DNA of 34,682 nucleotides from an uncultured Actinomycetes bacterium (GCA_903848885.1 CAINHL010000062.1:1-34682); one strand, 5' to 3'; shown: positions 16,614 through 25,918, counted from the first letter of the stretch. The notes: a model not told the origin generated them from the sequence alone. Translations and numbers: made by a program.

Positions 16614-18404
16614 GTGTCATTACCCACAACAAACCAAAAGCTCATCGACTGGGTGAACGAGGTAGCGGAACTCACTACCCCCGATCGTATCCACTGGTGC
16701 GACGGCAGCGCCGAAGAATACGACGAATTGTGTCAGTTACTCGTCGACAATGGAACTTTTACGAAACTTTCAGACGCCAAGCGCCCCAATTCCTACTACG
16801 CCAAGAGTGACCCGGGCGACGTGGCGCGTGTCGAGGACCGCACCTACATCTGCTCGGCCAAAGAAGTCGACGCCGGCCCCACCAACAACTGGCGTGACCC
16901 CGCCGAAATGCGTGGCCTGCTGAAGGACCTTTTCCGTGGCTCCATGAAGGGCCGCACCATGTACGTCGTGCCCTTTTCCATGGGACCACTCGGTTCGGCC
17001 ATTTCGCACATCGGTGTCGAAATCACTGACTCCGCGTACGTAGCTGTTTCGATGCGCATCATGACCCGGATGGGCAAGGGCGCTCTCGAGGTGCTCGGGG
17101 CCACCGGTGAATTCGTTCCGTGCTTGCACTCGGTCGGCATGCCACTCGCCGAAGGACAGGCCGACGTCTCGTGGCCCTGTGACGCCGAGAACAAGTACAT
17201 CGTGCACTTCCCGGAGAACAAGGAAATTATCTCGTACGGATCCGGCTACGGCGGCAACGCCTTGCTGGGTAAGAAGTGCTTCGCCCTGCGAATCGCTTCC
17301 ACCATGGCGCGTGACGCCAACTGGTTAGCCGAACACATGCTGATTCTCAAGTTGACCAACCCCGAAGGCGAAACGCGCTTCGTGACGGGCGCTTTCCCCT
17401 CGGCCTGTGGCAAGACGAATCTCGCCATGTTGATTCCCACCCTGCCGGGTTGGAAAGTGGAGACGGTGGGTGACGACATTTGCTGGATGAAGCCGGGCCC
17501 TGACGGTCGTCTCTACGCCATCAATCCGGAAGCCGGATTCTTTGGCGTCGCTCCCGGCACCAACATGGACACCAACCCCAACGCCATGTACTCGGTGGAG
17601 TCCAACACCATCTTCACCAACACCGCCCTCACCGCAGATGGCGATATCTGGTGGGAAGGCATGGGCGATGCTCCCGCCGGTATTACCGACTGGAAGGGAC
17701 AGGCGTGGACCAGCGACACCGGGACTCCCGCGGCACACCCCAACGCACGTTTCACGGCTCCCGCGGCACAGGATCCCGCTATCGCACCCGAGTGGGAAGA
17801 CCCCGCCGGTGTTCCCATTGACGCCGTTCTCTTCGGTGGTCGACGTGCCAGCGTGATTCCTTTGGTCTTTCAGTCTTTCGACTGGGAGCACGGAGTTTTC
17901 CTCGGTTCCATTATGTCCTCGGAAACCACTGCGGCCGCAGCCGGAGCCGTCGGTAACCTCCGCCGTGACCCCTTCGCCATGCTGCCGTTTTGTGGTTACA
18001 ACATGGCCGATTATTTTTCCCACTGGCTCAAGATTGGTTCGCTATCCAGCGCCGCGGCCTTACCGAAGATTTTCTACGTCAACTGGTTCCGCAAAGGTGA
18101 CGACGGGCGCTGGCTGTGGCCGGGCTACGGCGAGAACAGCCGCGTATTGGAGTGGGTCTTTGAGCGCTGTGCGGGTCGTGGTGACGCGACCGAGACCGCC
18201 ATCGGCTACGTGCCTACCGCCACCGCTATCAACATTGAAGGTTTGAAAGTCAGCCAAGCAGACCTTGATGAGCTTTTAACGGTGAGCGTTGATGACTGGC
18301 GCCGCGAAGTGCCGAGTATCCGTGAGCACTTCGCCACCTTCGGCGATCACTTGCCCGCTGCCCTGCACGCGCAAGTCGACGCTCTCGCAGCACGCCTGGG
18401 TTAA
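16614..18404 (+). CDS. pckG: Phosphoenolpyruvate carboxykinase (GTP)
   Basis: A 596-residue GTP-dependent enzyme converting oxaloacetate to PEP, typical of actinobacteria. Motifs include [13 protein letters not shown] (substrate region), [20 protein letters not shown], the nucleotide loop [13 protein letters not shown] with the family's reactive Cys (C265) and P-loop Lys (K267), WWEGMGDAP, and FGGRRAS followed by [10 protein letters not shown]-type residues. A GTG start at 16614 is preferred over ATG at 16599 because a full GGAGGA (16601-16606) lies 7 nt upstream of the GTG and would itself be inside the coding region if the ATG were used. It ends in an alternating TTAA that also carries the stop of the convergent hydrolase gene. 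Probable role in gluconeogenesis or anaplerosis. Confidence 0.97.
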   Translation: MSLPTTNQKLIDWVNEVAELTTPDRIHWCDGSAEEYDELCQLLVDNGTFTKLSDAKRPNSYYAKSDPGDVARVEDRTYICSAKEVDAGPTNNWRDPAEMRGLLKDLFRGSMKGRTMYVVPFSMGPLGSAISHIGVEITDSAYVAVSMRIMTRMGKGALEVLGATGEFVPCLHSVGMPLAEGQADVSWPCDAENKYIVHFPENKEIISYGSGYGGNALLGKKCFALRIASTMARDANWLAEHMLILKLTNPEGETRFVTGAFPSACGKTNLAMLIPTLPGWKVETVGDDICWMKPGPDGRLYAINPEAGFFGVAPGTNMDTNPNAMYSVESNTIFTNTALTADGDIWWEGMGDAPAGITDWKGQAWTSDTGTPAAHPNARFTAPAAQDPAIAPEWEDPAGVPIDAVLFGGRRASVIPLVFQSFDWEHGVFLGSIMSSETTAAAAGAVGNLRRDPFAMLPFCGYNMADYFSHWLKIGSLSSAAALPKIFYVNWFRKGDDGRWLWPGYGENSRVLEWVFERCAGRGDATETAIGYVPTATAINIEGLKVSQADLDELLTVSVDDWRREVPSIREHFATFGDHLPAALHAQVDALAARLG

Positions 18405-19174
18405 CGACACCCCAGCAGAAAGTTGGACGCCACCCGTCCCCAGAGTGAAATCTCGTGGGACGTGGTGGCAACTTTCATTTCGGCGCCCCGCACGAGTCGG
18501 TGAACTTCTTGTGCACTCGACACGGGGTGGCCCGGGTCGGTATCCCAGGCCAAGACAAGACTCGGCACCGCGAGTTCTGCCACCGCCGAACGTGGTGGCA
18601 GATCTGACAGGGCGGCGCCACGCAACACCTGCGGGAGAATTTCCTCACGCACGCTGGGGCCCGTGGTTGGCCGTGGTGTGTCCTCGAAGATGGGGGCACG
18701 CGCCTGGTTCATACTCACTTCGATCAGCGCCGCAAGACCCTGCGATTCCACGAAGTCAGCGGCGGCGCGATAGTTGGCCGCCTGGGCGGCTCGCGTCTCG
18801 TAGGCCGTCGGTACGGCCCCCAGTACCAGCCCCGCGAAGCGTTCGGGTTGTGCCAGGGCGGCGTAGATCAAAGTGGCCGTACCCATGGAGATACCTATTC
18901 CGTGAACCCTCTCACGGGGAGCAATCACGTCGAGCAAAGCGAGGAGATCCTCGGCCAGCTCGTTCCAGCGATAGTCATTTTCAACGGGCGCGCCGCCCGA
19001 TTCTCCGTGACCACGGGCGTCGTACTGCACCACGCGAAAATTTTCGGTGAGTACCGACCAGTCCAAGGTGGAGCTAGCTCTACTTCCGGTGAGACCGTGG
19101 GCCACGACGAGTGTCGGGCCCGCACCTTGTTCCGACCACGAAATATCTACTCCGCGCACCTGTGTTACTGGCAT
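18401..19174 (-). CDS. Alpha/beta-fold hydrolase
   Basis: 257 residues of the alpha/beta hydrolase superfamily. The oxyanion region is [21 protein letters not shown] follows strand 4. The nucleophile elbow is GISMGT (S96). The acid is probably D211 or D213 in AWDTDPGHP, and the catalytic His is H240 in TTSHE. No signal peptide, so probably cytoplasmic. GGGAGG precedes the ATG by a short 3-nt spacer. The gene is convergent with pckG and their stop codons share TTAA at 18401-18404, leaving no room for a terminator between. The substrate is unknown; 3-oxoadipate enol-lactonase-like and esterase-like members share these motifs. Confidence 0.88.
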   Translation of the reverse strand: MPVTQVRGVDISWSEQGAGPTLVVAHGLTGSRASSTLDWSVLTENFRVVQYDARGHGESGGAPVENDYRWNELAEDLLALLDVIAPRERVHGIGISMGTATLIYAALAQPERFAGLVLGAVPTAYETRAAQAANYRAAADFVESQGLAALIEVSMNQARAPIFEDTPRPTTGPSVREEILPQVLRGAALSDLPPRSAVAELAVPSLVLAWDTDPGHPVSSAQEVHRLVRGAEMKVATTSHEISLWGRVASNFLLGCR

Positions 19175-19258
19175 AGTCCTCCCCGCTCACCCGTCACCGT
19201 AGTAGCCCCTTCGTATTCCGATTGGAAGGTGCACGCCAGTGAGTAGCCTGAGATTCCC

Positions 19259-20953
19259 GTGGCCATCCTTCTCGACTTACAAGATATTGGCCACGACGCG
19301 CCTGACCGGACCTTGGTGCAGAAGTTTTCCTTCACCATTTCCGATGGTGATCGTGTGGGCGTAGTGGGTATTAACGGCACCGGGAAATCCACCCTCTTGC
19401 GCATCATCGCGGGAGCCTTGCGACCCGATCGCGGCGCCGTGCGCCGCGGCAAGAACGTCAGCGTGGCCTATCTCGAACAGATTCCCGTTATCCCCGAGGG
19501 CACGGTGCGCGACGCCCTCGGTGGTGGTTGGCAAACCGAGTCCACCTTGGACACCTTGGGCATGCTGGATCAGCTCGACAGCCCCATTTCCTCACTCTCG
19601 GGTGGTCAGCTCAAGCGCGTGGCCTTGGCACGGATCTTCACTGATCCGGCCGACGTATTGGTTCTCGACGAGCCCACTAACCACTTGGACCTGCACGCCA
19701 TTGAATGGCTGGAACAACAAATCCGGTCCTTCAAGGGTGCGATCGTCTTGGTGAGCCACGATCGCTTCCTTCTCGACCAAGTCACCACCCGCATGGTCGA
19801 AATTGATCGCGGGCAGACCTTTTTGCACGCCGGTGGTTACGCCAAACTCCTCGAAACGCAGGCCGAGCGCGAGGAACTCGCCAGCCGCACGGAAGCCACT
19901 CGCCGAAATATGGCGCGCCGCGAGCTCGCGTGGTTGCGTCGTGGTGTCAAGGCCCGCGCCACCAAGCCCCAAGCGCGAATCGACGCCGCCCAACGACTAC
20001 TCGCCACCAAGGCCGACGGTCCCGCACGGGCAGGAACATTGGACTTCGTTACCGATACGCCCCGACTCGGCAACACCGTCATCAAGGCGCACAACGTTTC
20101 CTTCGCCTACGGCGCCGCGGCACCCACCATTCAAGGTGTGACCATCGAAATTGGGCCCGGTGACCGGATTGGTGTGGTGGGTCCCAACGGTGCGGGTAAA
20201 TCAACCTTCGTCAATCTTCTCGCCCAGCAACTCGAACCCACCATGGGCACAATGAAGCACGGCCCCACCGTCGTACTGGCCTACTTCGATCAAACGGGGG
20301 CTCTGCCCAACGAGAACCTCACCGTTCAAGAGTTGGTAGCGGGACCCGGCGGAGTTCCGGGTTCGGTCAGTGATATTGCCCTGATGAAGCGCTTTTGGTT
20401 TACCGGCGCGCTCTGCGTCACTCCCGCCAAGGAACTTTCCGGTGGCGAACGACGTCGACTCCAACTCCTCCTCGCCTTGGCCCTGCGACCCAACGTCATG
20501 ATCCTCGACGAACCCACCAACGATTTGGACCTGGAGACGATTCGGCTCATCGAAGACTTCTTGAGCGAATGGCCGGGCACTCTCATCGTGGTCTCGCACG
20601 ACCGAACCTTTCTCAGTCAAACCACCGACCGTCTCCTCGAGGTGCGACCCGATGGCTCAGTCGGTGATATCCCCGGTGGTATTGATATGTGGATTGCTCG
20701 CTCGCTCAAGGTGAGCCTTGACGACGACACCCGTGCCGACAGTGACGCTCCCGCCGGCGCCTCGAACGCCAAACTTGCGCGCGAAGCGGGCAAGGACGTG
20801 TCGAGGTTGGAACGCCAGATTGCCAAGATGGCGGAGAAGATTGCCGCGACGAGCGATTACGAAGAAGCTGGTCGACTTACGAAAGACATGGACGCCCTGC
20901 GCCAACAACTCACCGAAGCGGAAGAACGTTGGTTGCGTTTGAGCTCCTCGTAG
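19259..20953 (+). CDS. ABC-F family ATP-binding protein (Uup/Ettа-like group)
   Basis: 564 residues with two fused ABC ATPase domains and no membrane segment, the ABC-F layout of ribosome-associated factors. Domain 1 has Walker A GINGTGKST (37-45), signature LSGGQLKR and Walker B VLVLDEPTNHLDL. Domain 2 has GPNGAGKST (about 307-315), signature LSGGERRR and VMILDEPTNDLDL. The charged interdomain linker contains RREAxR-like text (ARRELAWLRRGVKARATKPQ), and a C-terminal coiled coil (about 505-560) recalls Uup. The start is a GTG at 19259 without a Shine-Dalgarno. Substrate-specific roles (translation rescue, antibiotic protection, DNA-related) cannot be separated from sequence alone. It converges on the cytochrome b cluster with only 3 bp between stop codons. 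Confidence 0.9.
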   Translation: MAILLDLQDIGHDAPDRTLVQKFSFTISDGDRVGVVGINGTGKSTLLRIIAGALRPDRGAVRRGKNVSVAYLEQIPVIPEGTVRDALGGGWQTESTLDTLGMLDQLDSPISSLSGGQLKRVALARIFTDPADVLVLDEPTNHLDLHAIEWLEQQIRSFKGAIVLVSHDRFLLDQVTTRMVEIDRGQTFLHAGGYAKLLETQAEREELASRTEATRRNMARRELAWLRRGVKARATKPQARIDAAQRLLATKADGPARAGTLDFVTDTPRLGNTVIKAHNVSFAYGAAAPTIQGVTIEIGPGDRIGVVGPNGAGKSTFVNLLAQQLEPTMGTMKHGPTVVLAYFDQTGALPNENLTVQELVAGPGGVPGSVSDIALMKRFWFTGALCVTPAKELSGGERRRLQLLLALALRPNVMILDEPTNDLDLETIRLIEDFLSEWPGTLIVVSHDRTFLSQTTDRLLEVRPDGSVGDIPGGIDMWIARSLKVSLDDDTRADSDAPAGASNAKLAREAGKDVSRLERQIAKMAEKIAATSDYEEAGRLTKDMDALRQQLTEAEERWLRLSSS

Positions 20954-20956
20954 GTC

Positions 20957-21910
20957 CTAGGCCCCTTGCGCTTCCCGGCGATAGTGACTGCGCCACACCA
21001 GACGGTAGAGACGTGTGCGTCGCGGAATGCTCCGCAGACCCGGAATGAAGGGAAGAAATATCAGTCCCACGGTCAAAACACCCATGGTGGCACCCACCAA
21101 GATGTCAGCGTTACCGCTCGTGGTGTACGGAGGGATTTGGTACCAGAAGGTGTAGAGCCACAACCACGCCTGACCGGGGTAGGTTCCCGTCTCGTTCATC
21201 ATGCCCCATTGCGAACCCAAGAGGTGTTGCGCGTTAGCTTGATCGGTGAGATAGGCACCATTGGAGAGGAACAGCAAGCCCTTGGTGAAGTCGGTCGTGT
21301 AAAAACTGTCTTTCGTCAGCAGTGCCTCATCCAAGGCACCACTTCGTGCCATCAGCGTCAAGTCATTAATGAATTCGGGTACCGGACCCGAGGCGGAACT
21401 CGCCGTCACAATCGAGTCACCCGAGAACGTCATCCCGGGAGCGACGGCACCATAATGAGCCAGCCAGGTGGTGCGCTGCGCGGCGGAAGCTCCCGACCAC
21501 TCATGAAGAGCTCGTCGTAGTTGCGCATTTGCGGGGAGAGCTTCGAGCGGGGCCAGGACGAAATCACGCGCGGCCGCAATCGGAATATGTACACCAACTA
21601 ATTGGGCAATGTGCAGGGGCCCCAAGGCTTGACCGGGTGAGTTCGTGTTGTACGGCGCACCGTAGGTCGCCGTATCCGACGTCCCGTTCAGTTCACTGAA
21701 AGCAGTCTGGGCAAAGTCCACCGGTGCCGCAATGGACCATTGCTTTAGGGTCACAGCCGGATCATCCGGTGAACCGAACAGGGCCGCCAACCCCGCCACC
21801 AGCACGGTGATGGCGATCAGGGCGTAGAAACCCTCTTTTAGAAGGTCGTACGGACGCTCGGCGCCGGTCCACTCCACGACGTCCACATCTGGACGGAATT
21901 TCTTGCTCAT
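20957..21910 (-). CDS. Cytochrome b-associated membrane subunit with large extracytoplasmic domain
   Basis: 317 residues. It has one membrane helix near residues 27-45, then about 200 mostly extracytoplasmic residues, and a second helix near 268-288 followed by a basic tail. The position after a cytochrome b N-terminal-type gene, with an ATGA overlap, is that of b6f subunit IV or the C-terminal half of cytochrome b. The segment WLYTFWYQIPPYTTSG before the last helix may match the Qo-side loop of that family. However, only two clear helices are present and the long soluble region (with HIAQLVGVHIPIAAARDF) is not standard. ATG at 21910 is chosen over an upstream frame extension to 22015 because AGGAGG precedes it by 4 nt. 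The family assignment is inferred mainly from context. Confidence 0.75.
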   Translation of the reverse strand: MSKKFRPDVDVVEWTGAERPYDLLKEGFYALIAITVLVAGLAALFGSPDDPAVTLKQWSIAAPVDFAQTAFSELNGTSDTATYGAPYNTNSPGQALGPLHIAQLVGVHIPIAAARDFVLAPLEALPANAQLRRALHEWSGASAAQRTTWLAHYGAVAPGMTFSGDSIVTASSASGPVPEFINDLTLMARSGALDEALLTKDSFYTTDFTKGLLFLSNGAYLTDQANAQHLLGSQWGMMNETGTYPGQAWLWLYTFWYQIPPYTTSGNADILVGATMGVLTVGLIFLPFIPGLRSIPRRTRLYRLVWRSHYRREAQGA

Positions 21911-22521
21911 CGTGCCTCCTCGGCGAAAGGGGGCACTACCCCGCGCAAACGCACGTAGGCCACGTGCACACCCGTCAGCAGTACCAAGACCAGCGGCAGC
22001 AAGACGATGTGCCACATCAACATTTGGCCCAAGTTGAGAACGTTAAATATCGCTCCGACGCCCGCGGAGTTAATTCCGTCCTTGGCTTGCGTGGCGATCC
22101 ACTGGGAATCAAAGTTGGACTGCGATACGTATCCCGTAAAGGCCGTCACGGTAGATACGAGGAAGCAAAAAGCACCGGTCATCCAGGTCACGGCACGGCG
22201 ACCCCGCCACGCGGCCATGAAGAACTTTCCCCACAGGTGAACAACCATGGTGAAGAAGAAAACCTCCACCCCCCAGAGGTGGAGGGAGTTCACGTAGTGC
22301 CCCACGGTCGAGGTGTGCCACCACTGGGGGCCGAAAATCGCCAACACACAACCCGTGGCCATGACCACGATGAGCGCAGAAACTGTCGCGACGCCAAAGA
22401 CGTATATCCATGACGCCACGTAGCTCGGCTGGGTATCCGGGAGGGCTTTGTCCAAAGTGATGGTGCGCTCGACACCTCGTCGCAGACGAGTCGTCCATTG
22501 GCGATCAATTGTCGACATCAT
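21907..22521 (-). CDS. Cytochrome b (b6-like, N-terminal four-helix haem subunit)
   Basis: 204 residues carrying four helices and the two haem-ligand His pairs of cytochrome b: H81 with H95 in helix B, and H171 with H186 in helix D. Fourteen residues separate H171 and H186, the cytochrome b6 spacing; mitochondrial-type cytochrome b has thirteen. FTGYVSQ after helix C matches the family's GYxLPW-like position in a shortened form. It would sit in a quinol-oxidising membrane complex. The gene overlaps the small upstream membrane gene by 17 nt and the downstream subunit by 4 nt. Two adjacent Met codons give the start; the first is used. No Rieske or cytochrome c gene is adjacent, which is unusual for a complete bc complex. 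Confidence 0.88.
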   Translation of the reverse strand: MMSTIDRQWTTRLRRGVERTITLDKALPDTQPSYVASWIYVFGVATVSALIVVMATGCVLAIFGPQWWHTSTVGHYVNSLHLWGVEVFFFTMVVHLWGKFFMAAWRGRRAVTWMTGAFCFLVSTVTAFTGYVSQSNFDSQWIATQAKDGINSAGVGAIFNVLNLGQMLMWHIVLLPLVLVLLTGVHVAYVRLRGVVPPFAEEAR

Positions 22522-22690
22522 TCACGTCTTTCGTTGAGGTGGAGGCATGCGGGAAAGGAGCGACCAGGGCGATGACGAAGACCGTGAGCATGGTCGCCAC
22601 CACGATCACGTTGGAAACACTGATGTACAAGAAATGCCAATGGAGATAGTGTCCGAAGTGGCTCATCGGTATCAAAGAACTCAGTTGCAT
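22505..22690 (-). CDS. Small single-helix membrane protein at the head of the cytochrome b operon
   Basis: 61 residues with one hydrophobic helix (about residues 19-45, YISVSNVIVVATMLTVFVIA) and a His-rich N-terminal approach (SHFGHYLHWHF). The tail is polar. GGGAGG lies 9 nt before the ATG, supporting translation. It is the first gene of the cluster and overlaps the cytochrome b gene by 17 nt, so it is probably a small subunit or assembly factor of that complex. I do not recognise a named family. Met9 is an alternative start. Confidence 0.78.
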   Translation of the reverse strand: MQLSSLIPMSHFGHYLHWHFLYISVSNVIVVATMLTVFVIALVAPFPHASTSTKDVNDVDN

Positions 22691-22876
22691 GGCCGTCGCC
22701 CTCCCGTGGAAAATTCGCTAACGCTGTCACTTCCACGCTAGGTCGGTGAAAAAAAGCTAACGATTGTTCCTACGGCGGTATCACGTATTCTGCGTGGCGC
22801 AGTTGCCGACGAATCAATATCGCCTACGAAAATGTGAACAAGTAATTCTCTGCTCCTGCCGAGCAATCGGAGGAAA

Positions 22877-24211
22877 TTAGAGTGACCAGCGACGACCGAT
22901 GACGTAGGACGTGGCCATCACGAAGGCCATCACGCTGAGGAAAGCGTCACCGTCACCGAAATTTAATGCGATGGCCACCGGGATGATTGCCCCGATCACC
23001 CAGGAGAGTTGTTGACGCACCGCGAAGCGGGCGAAGGTTTGACCTTGAGCACCCTCTGGTACGTGCCGTTGCGTGATGGCGTCGAAACTAGGTGACACGA
23101 TGGCGGCCATGGCCCCAATCCAACCCACCAAGACGACTTGCGTGAGGACGCGGGGATCTCGACTCGCCGCAAAAGTTCCCACGGCGATACCAAACAGCCC
23201 CAGACTCATCAGAGTGGATTCGTGCAGACGATTACGTACGCGCGTTACCAAGGCCAATCCCAGCAATGATCCGACTCCCGCCAAGCTGAGCGCGAGGGCG
23301 AACCAGGTCAAAGGAGCGTGGGCACGACGCAGTCCGAAAGCCAGAAGGAAGGTGGCGAATCCGACCACGAAGCGCACCACGGCTGCTGCCGACAGCCCCC
23401 ATGACACTTCGGCATCGCCCGTCGGCGACAGTGCGTGAATGTCACGTTCGAGAGCGCTGACGTCGGACGAGCGACCTCGGCTCTGGCGAACTGGTTGAAC
23501 GAGACGAAAACTCGCGACCACGCCGCCGGCGAAGAGTACGGACGCTACCCATAAGACGCTCGACGCTCCGAGAGATTTCAAAATACCCACGCCGAGAGAA
23601 CCCCCGATGAGGCCGGCGCAGGTGCCGAGCAGGGTGAGTTGCGCGTTGAAGCCAGAGAACCCGGTTTCGACGGCCTCACCACTACTGGGCCAACCGGCGT
23701 CGTCGGTGCTGGCGCCGTGGGCGTGGAACTGGTCGGTACGAGCCATTTCTGGAACCAAGGTCCCTCGCGTTACGACGTAGAGCTTGGACGACACCAACAT
23801 CACGAAGGCCTCGGGGAACAGTAACCAATTCGTCAGGTCGTGACTCAACTGGTAACACAAGAGACAGCGAACCAGCGCAGAGACCGCAACCAGGGACCGT
23901 CGCCCGTTCGCCGAGCGATCGATTAAGGGACCTAGGAGGGGCGATACCACCGCGAAGGGGGCGATTGTGAGCAAGAGGTACAGCAAAACGTGACCTTTGG
24001 CCTCGGTGGGACTCACGGAAAAGAACAGCGAACCGGCGAGCGAGATGGTCACCAAGGTGTCCCCCGTCATCATGATGACGTGCACCAGAGCGAGCCGACC
24101 AAAGGCGGTGGCTTGGTCGAAAAGGTCCAGGGTGGAGACCCAGACCAATGAGAGAAAACCCCGCGTTCGCACAAGGGAAGCGTAGGCCACGACCATGAAT
24201 GGCACGGCCAC
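22877..24211 (-). CDS. MFS transporter
   Basis: A 444-residue polytopic membrane protein with about 10-12 hydrophobic helices. The loop between helices 2 and 3 reads GPLIDRSANGRRS, close to the MFS signature G-x-x-x-D-R-x-G-R-R. A long polar loop rich in S/D (about residues 180-200) separates the halves. The end is VIGRRWSL. The substrate cannot be predicted; the general look is of an efflux-type carrier. The start is uncertain: GTG at 24211 (used here) has no clear ribosome site and ATG at 24196 is an alternative. Divergent from the DUF1295 gene with only 26 bp between the assigned starts. Confidence 0.85.
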   Translation of the reverse strand: MAVPFMVVAYASLVRTRGFLSLVWVSTLDLFDQATAFGRLALVHVIMMTGDTLVTISLAGSLFFSVSPTEAKGHVLLYLLLTIAPFAVVSPLLGPLIDRSANGRRSLVAVSALVRCLLCYQLSHDLTNWLLFPEAFVMLVSSKLYVVTRGTLVPEMARTDQFHAHGASTDDAGWPSSGEAVETGFSGFNAQLTLLGTCAGLIGGSLGVGILKSLGASSVLWVASVLFAGGVVASFRLVQPVRQSRGRSSDVSALERDIHALSPTGDAEVSWGLSAAAVVRFVVGFATFLLAFGLRRAHAPLTWFALALSLAGVGSLLGLALVTRVRNRLHESTLMSLGLFGIAVGTFAASRDPRVLTQVVLVGWIGAMAAIVSPSFDAITQRHVPEGAQGQTFARFAVRQQLSWVIGAIIPVAIALNFGDGDAFLSVMAFVMATSYVIGRRWSL

Positions 24212-24237
24212 GTCCGCCGGCCAGTAAAACTGTCATC

Positions 24238-25077
24238 ATGAACAGCACATCCTTCTTTGCCAACTTGCCCCTCGCCTATTTGACGGCGGTCAGCTGGGCC
24301 TTCATCGCCTTCTTGGTCGGTCGAGTGGTCAAACGCCACGCCACGATCGACATCTTCTGGGGTTCAGGTTTCTTGATGGTCCTCCTAGAAAGTCTGTTCG
24401 TTTCGCGTGCGTGGTCGCACAGTGCAGCCGCGCATCCGTGGTGGGCTGTGAGTCACCACGCGCGGGTTTTCCGCTTGATTGTTCTTATCTGCGTGGCCCT
24501 CTGGTCCCTGCGACTCTCGATCTATCTCGCTATTCGGCAACGTGGTTCCGCCGAAGACCCGCGCTATCTCTACATCATGCGCGGCGCGCGTGGCCGCAAC
24601 GAGAATCTCTACGCTCTAACGAAGATCTACCTGCTCCAGGGAACTCTCATGTGGTTCGTATCGCTACCACTGCAGTGGATGGCCTTCGCTAAGAGTTTCA
24701 ATGCTCCTCTCGTGTCTCTCGGTGTAGCCCTGGTGGCCATTGGCTTGTTCTTCGAAGCCGTCGGTGACGGCCAGTTGCGGCGCTTCGCTCAGAATCCCGC
24801 CAACGCCGGAACCACTATGTCGTCGGGATTATGGAAATACACACGACACCCGAATTATTTCGGCGACTCGGTGGTCTGGTGGGGTCTCTACCTCATGGCC
24901 ATGTCCACCGGAATGGGCGCCGCCACCATCTTGTCTCCTCTCGTGATGACCTGGTTGCTGACCAGACTCTCGGGCGTGCCCATGCTCGAAGTTCGACTAC
25001 GCAAGACCCGAGCGGGTTATGAGGAGTACGTTGCGCGCACTAGTGCGTTCTTTCCCCGTCCCCCCAAGAAGGCCTGA
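24238..25077 (+). CDS. DUF1295 / steroid 5-alpha-reductase-like membrane protein
   Basis: A 279-residue integral membrane protein with about six helices. The C-terminal signature GLWKYTRHPNYFGDSVVWWG, followed by MLEVRLRKTRAGYEEYVARTSAFFP, is diagnostic of DUF1295, a relative of steroid 5-alpha reductases and isoprenylcysteine methyltransferases. By family these are possible lipid or isoprenoid reductases; the substrate is unproven. The open frame begins at 24199 but ATG at 24238 is preferred because the hydrophobic N-terminus starts there. No Shine-Dalgarno is visible. The stop overlaps the cupin start by one base (TGATG), so the two are coupled. Confidence 0.88.
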   Translation: MNSTSFFANLPLAYLTAVSWAFIAFLVGRVVKRHATIDIFWGSGFLMVLLESLFVSRAWSHSAAAHPWWAVSHHARVFRLIVLICVALWSLRLSIYLAIRQRGSAEDPRYLYIMRGARGRNENLYALTKIYLLQGTLMWFVSLPLQWMAFAKSFNAPLVSLGVALVAIGLFFEAVGDGQLRRFAQNPANAGTTMSSGLWKYTRHPNYFGDSVVWWGLYLMAMSTGMGAATILSPLVMTWLLTRLSGVPMLEVRLRKTRAGYEEYVARTSAFFPRPPKKA

Positions 25078-25550
25078 TGGTGTTTGACCTCATCCCGCGC
25101 GCCTTGCACCGAGGAGAGTCCGAGCTCCCCTTCGTCGATATCGGTGACGGTAGTTCCATGCAGGTGCTGCACATAGATCTCGATCGAGGCCTATGGGTGG
25201 TGCGCACGCGTTTCCAACCGGGTTACCAGGTACAAACTCATCGCCACACCGGCGAAGTCTTCGCCTTCACCCTCTCGGGTTCTTGGCACTACCGCGAATA
25301 CCCCGAGGTCAATCACGCGGGCTCGTACCTCTACGAACCAGCCGGCTCCACGCACACCTTGATGGTGCCCGCCAGCAACCAGGGGGTCACCGACGTCTTC
25401 TTCGCCATTTTCGGCGCCAACGAAAACCTCGACAACGACGGAAACGTCACCAGTGTGTGGGACGCCGCATTCATCAACATGGCCTACCGCGCGCTCTGCG
25501 AAGCCCAGGGATATCCCGCGCCGCAACTTGTCGGCGTCGAGCTCGTTTAG
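25077..25550 (+). CDS. Cupin-domain protein (2,4'-dihydroxyacetophenone dioxygenase-like)
   Basis: 157 residues forming one cupin barrel. Motif 1 appears as THRHTGEVFAFTLSGSWHY and motif 2 as GSYLYEPAGSTHTL, giving His, His, Glu and a later His as likely metal ligands. The surrounding text (RTRFQPGYQVQTH) resembles the acetylacetone/2,4'-dihydroxyacetophenone dioxygenase group, but the true substrate is unknown. No signal peptide. AAGAAGG precedes the ATG by 4 nt, and the start overlaps the DUF1295 stop as TGATG. Its end overlaps the stop of a convergent small gene by 4 nt. Confidence 0.85.
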   Translation: MVFDLIPRALHRGESELPFVDIGDGSSMQVLHIDLDRGLWVVRTRFQPGYQVQTHRHTGEVFAFTLSGSWHYREYPEVNHAGSYLYEPAGSTHTLMVPASNQGVTDVFFAIFGANENLDNDGNVTSVWDAAFINMAYRALCEAQGYPAPQLVGVELV

Positions 25551-25918
25551 TTAGAGAAGCAGCCTTTTTCGTAGACGGCACGTGGCAATTGATTCGCCGT
25601 ACACACCTGTGCGCGATTCAAGGCCACCCAGAGGTTGAGCCACGGGTCGAATTGCATAACTTCGGTCACCGAGATTCCCTGCGTACCACCATTACTGGAC
25701 CCCGGTACTTGGATAGTGGCCCAGACCCAGGCGAACCCGTCGACGCATCCCATGTCGTGAATGGAGGTCGCGTAACCCACGGCATCAATGCTCTGGGAGA
25801 TATTGAGAGAGTTGCAGGATTCCTGCGAGCTCGGCAAGGGCGCAACGTCCTTAACGAGGACTGTGCCCCAAGTGGCGCAGCAGAGTATTCCCACCAGCGC
25901 TATTCGACGGATTCCCAT
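25547..25918 (-). CDS. Small secreted Cys-containing protein of unknown function
   Basis: 123 residues from ATG at 25918 (GTG at 25936 is an alternative). The N-terminus MGIRRIALVGILCCATWG is a signal peptide. The mature part has four cysteines (SCNSL, GCVDG, VCTAN, GCFSN), suggesting two disulfides, and an aromatic-rich centre (DGFAWVWATIQVP, FDPWLNLWVAL). No ribosome site is evident. It is convergent with the cupin gene. I do not recognise a family; the organised signal peptide and paired cysteines argue that it is a real gene. Confidence 0.6.
   Translation of the reverse strand: MGIRRIALVGILCCATWGTVLVKDVAPLPSSQESCNSLNISQSIDAVGYATSIHDMGCVDGFAWVWATIQVPGSSNGGTQGISVTEVMQFDPWLNLWVALNRAQVCTANQLPRAVYEKGCFSN

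Noticed and set aside
17325-18023. 232-codon open frame on the minus strand inside pckG
   Set aside because: Gly/Val/His-rich shadow of a well-conserved gene on the other strand.
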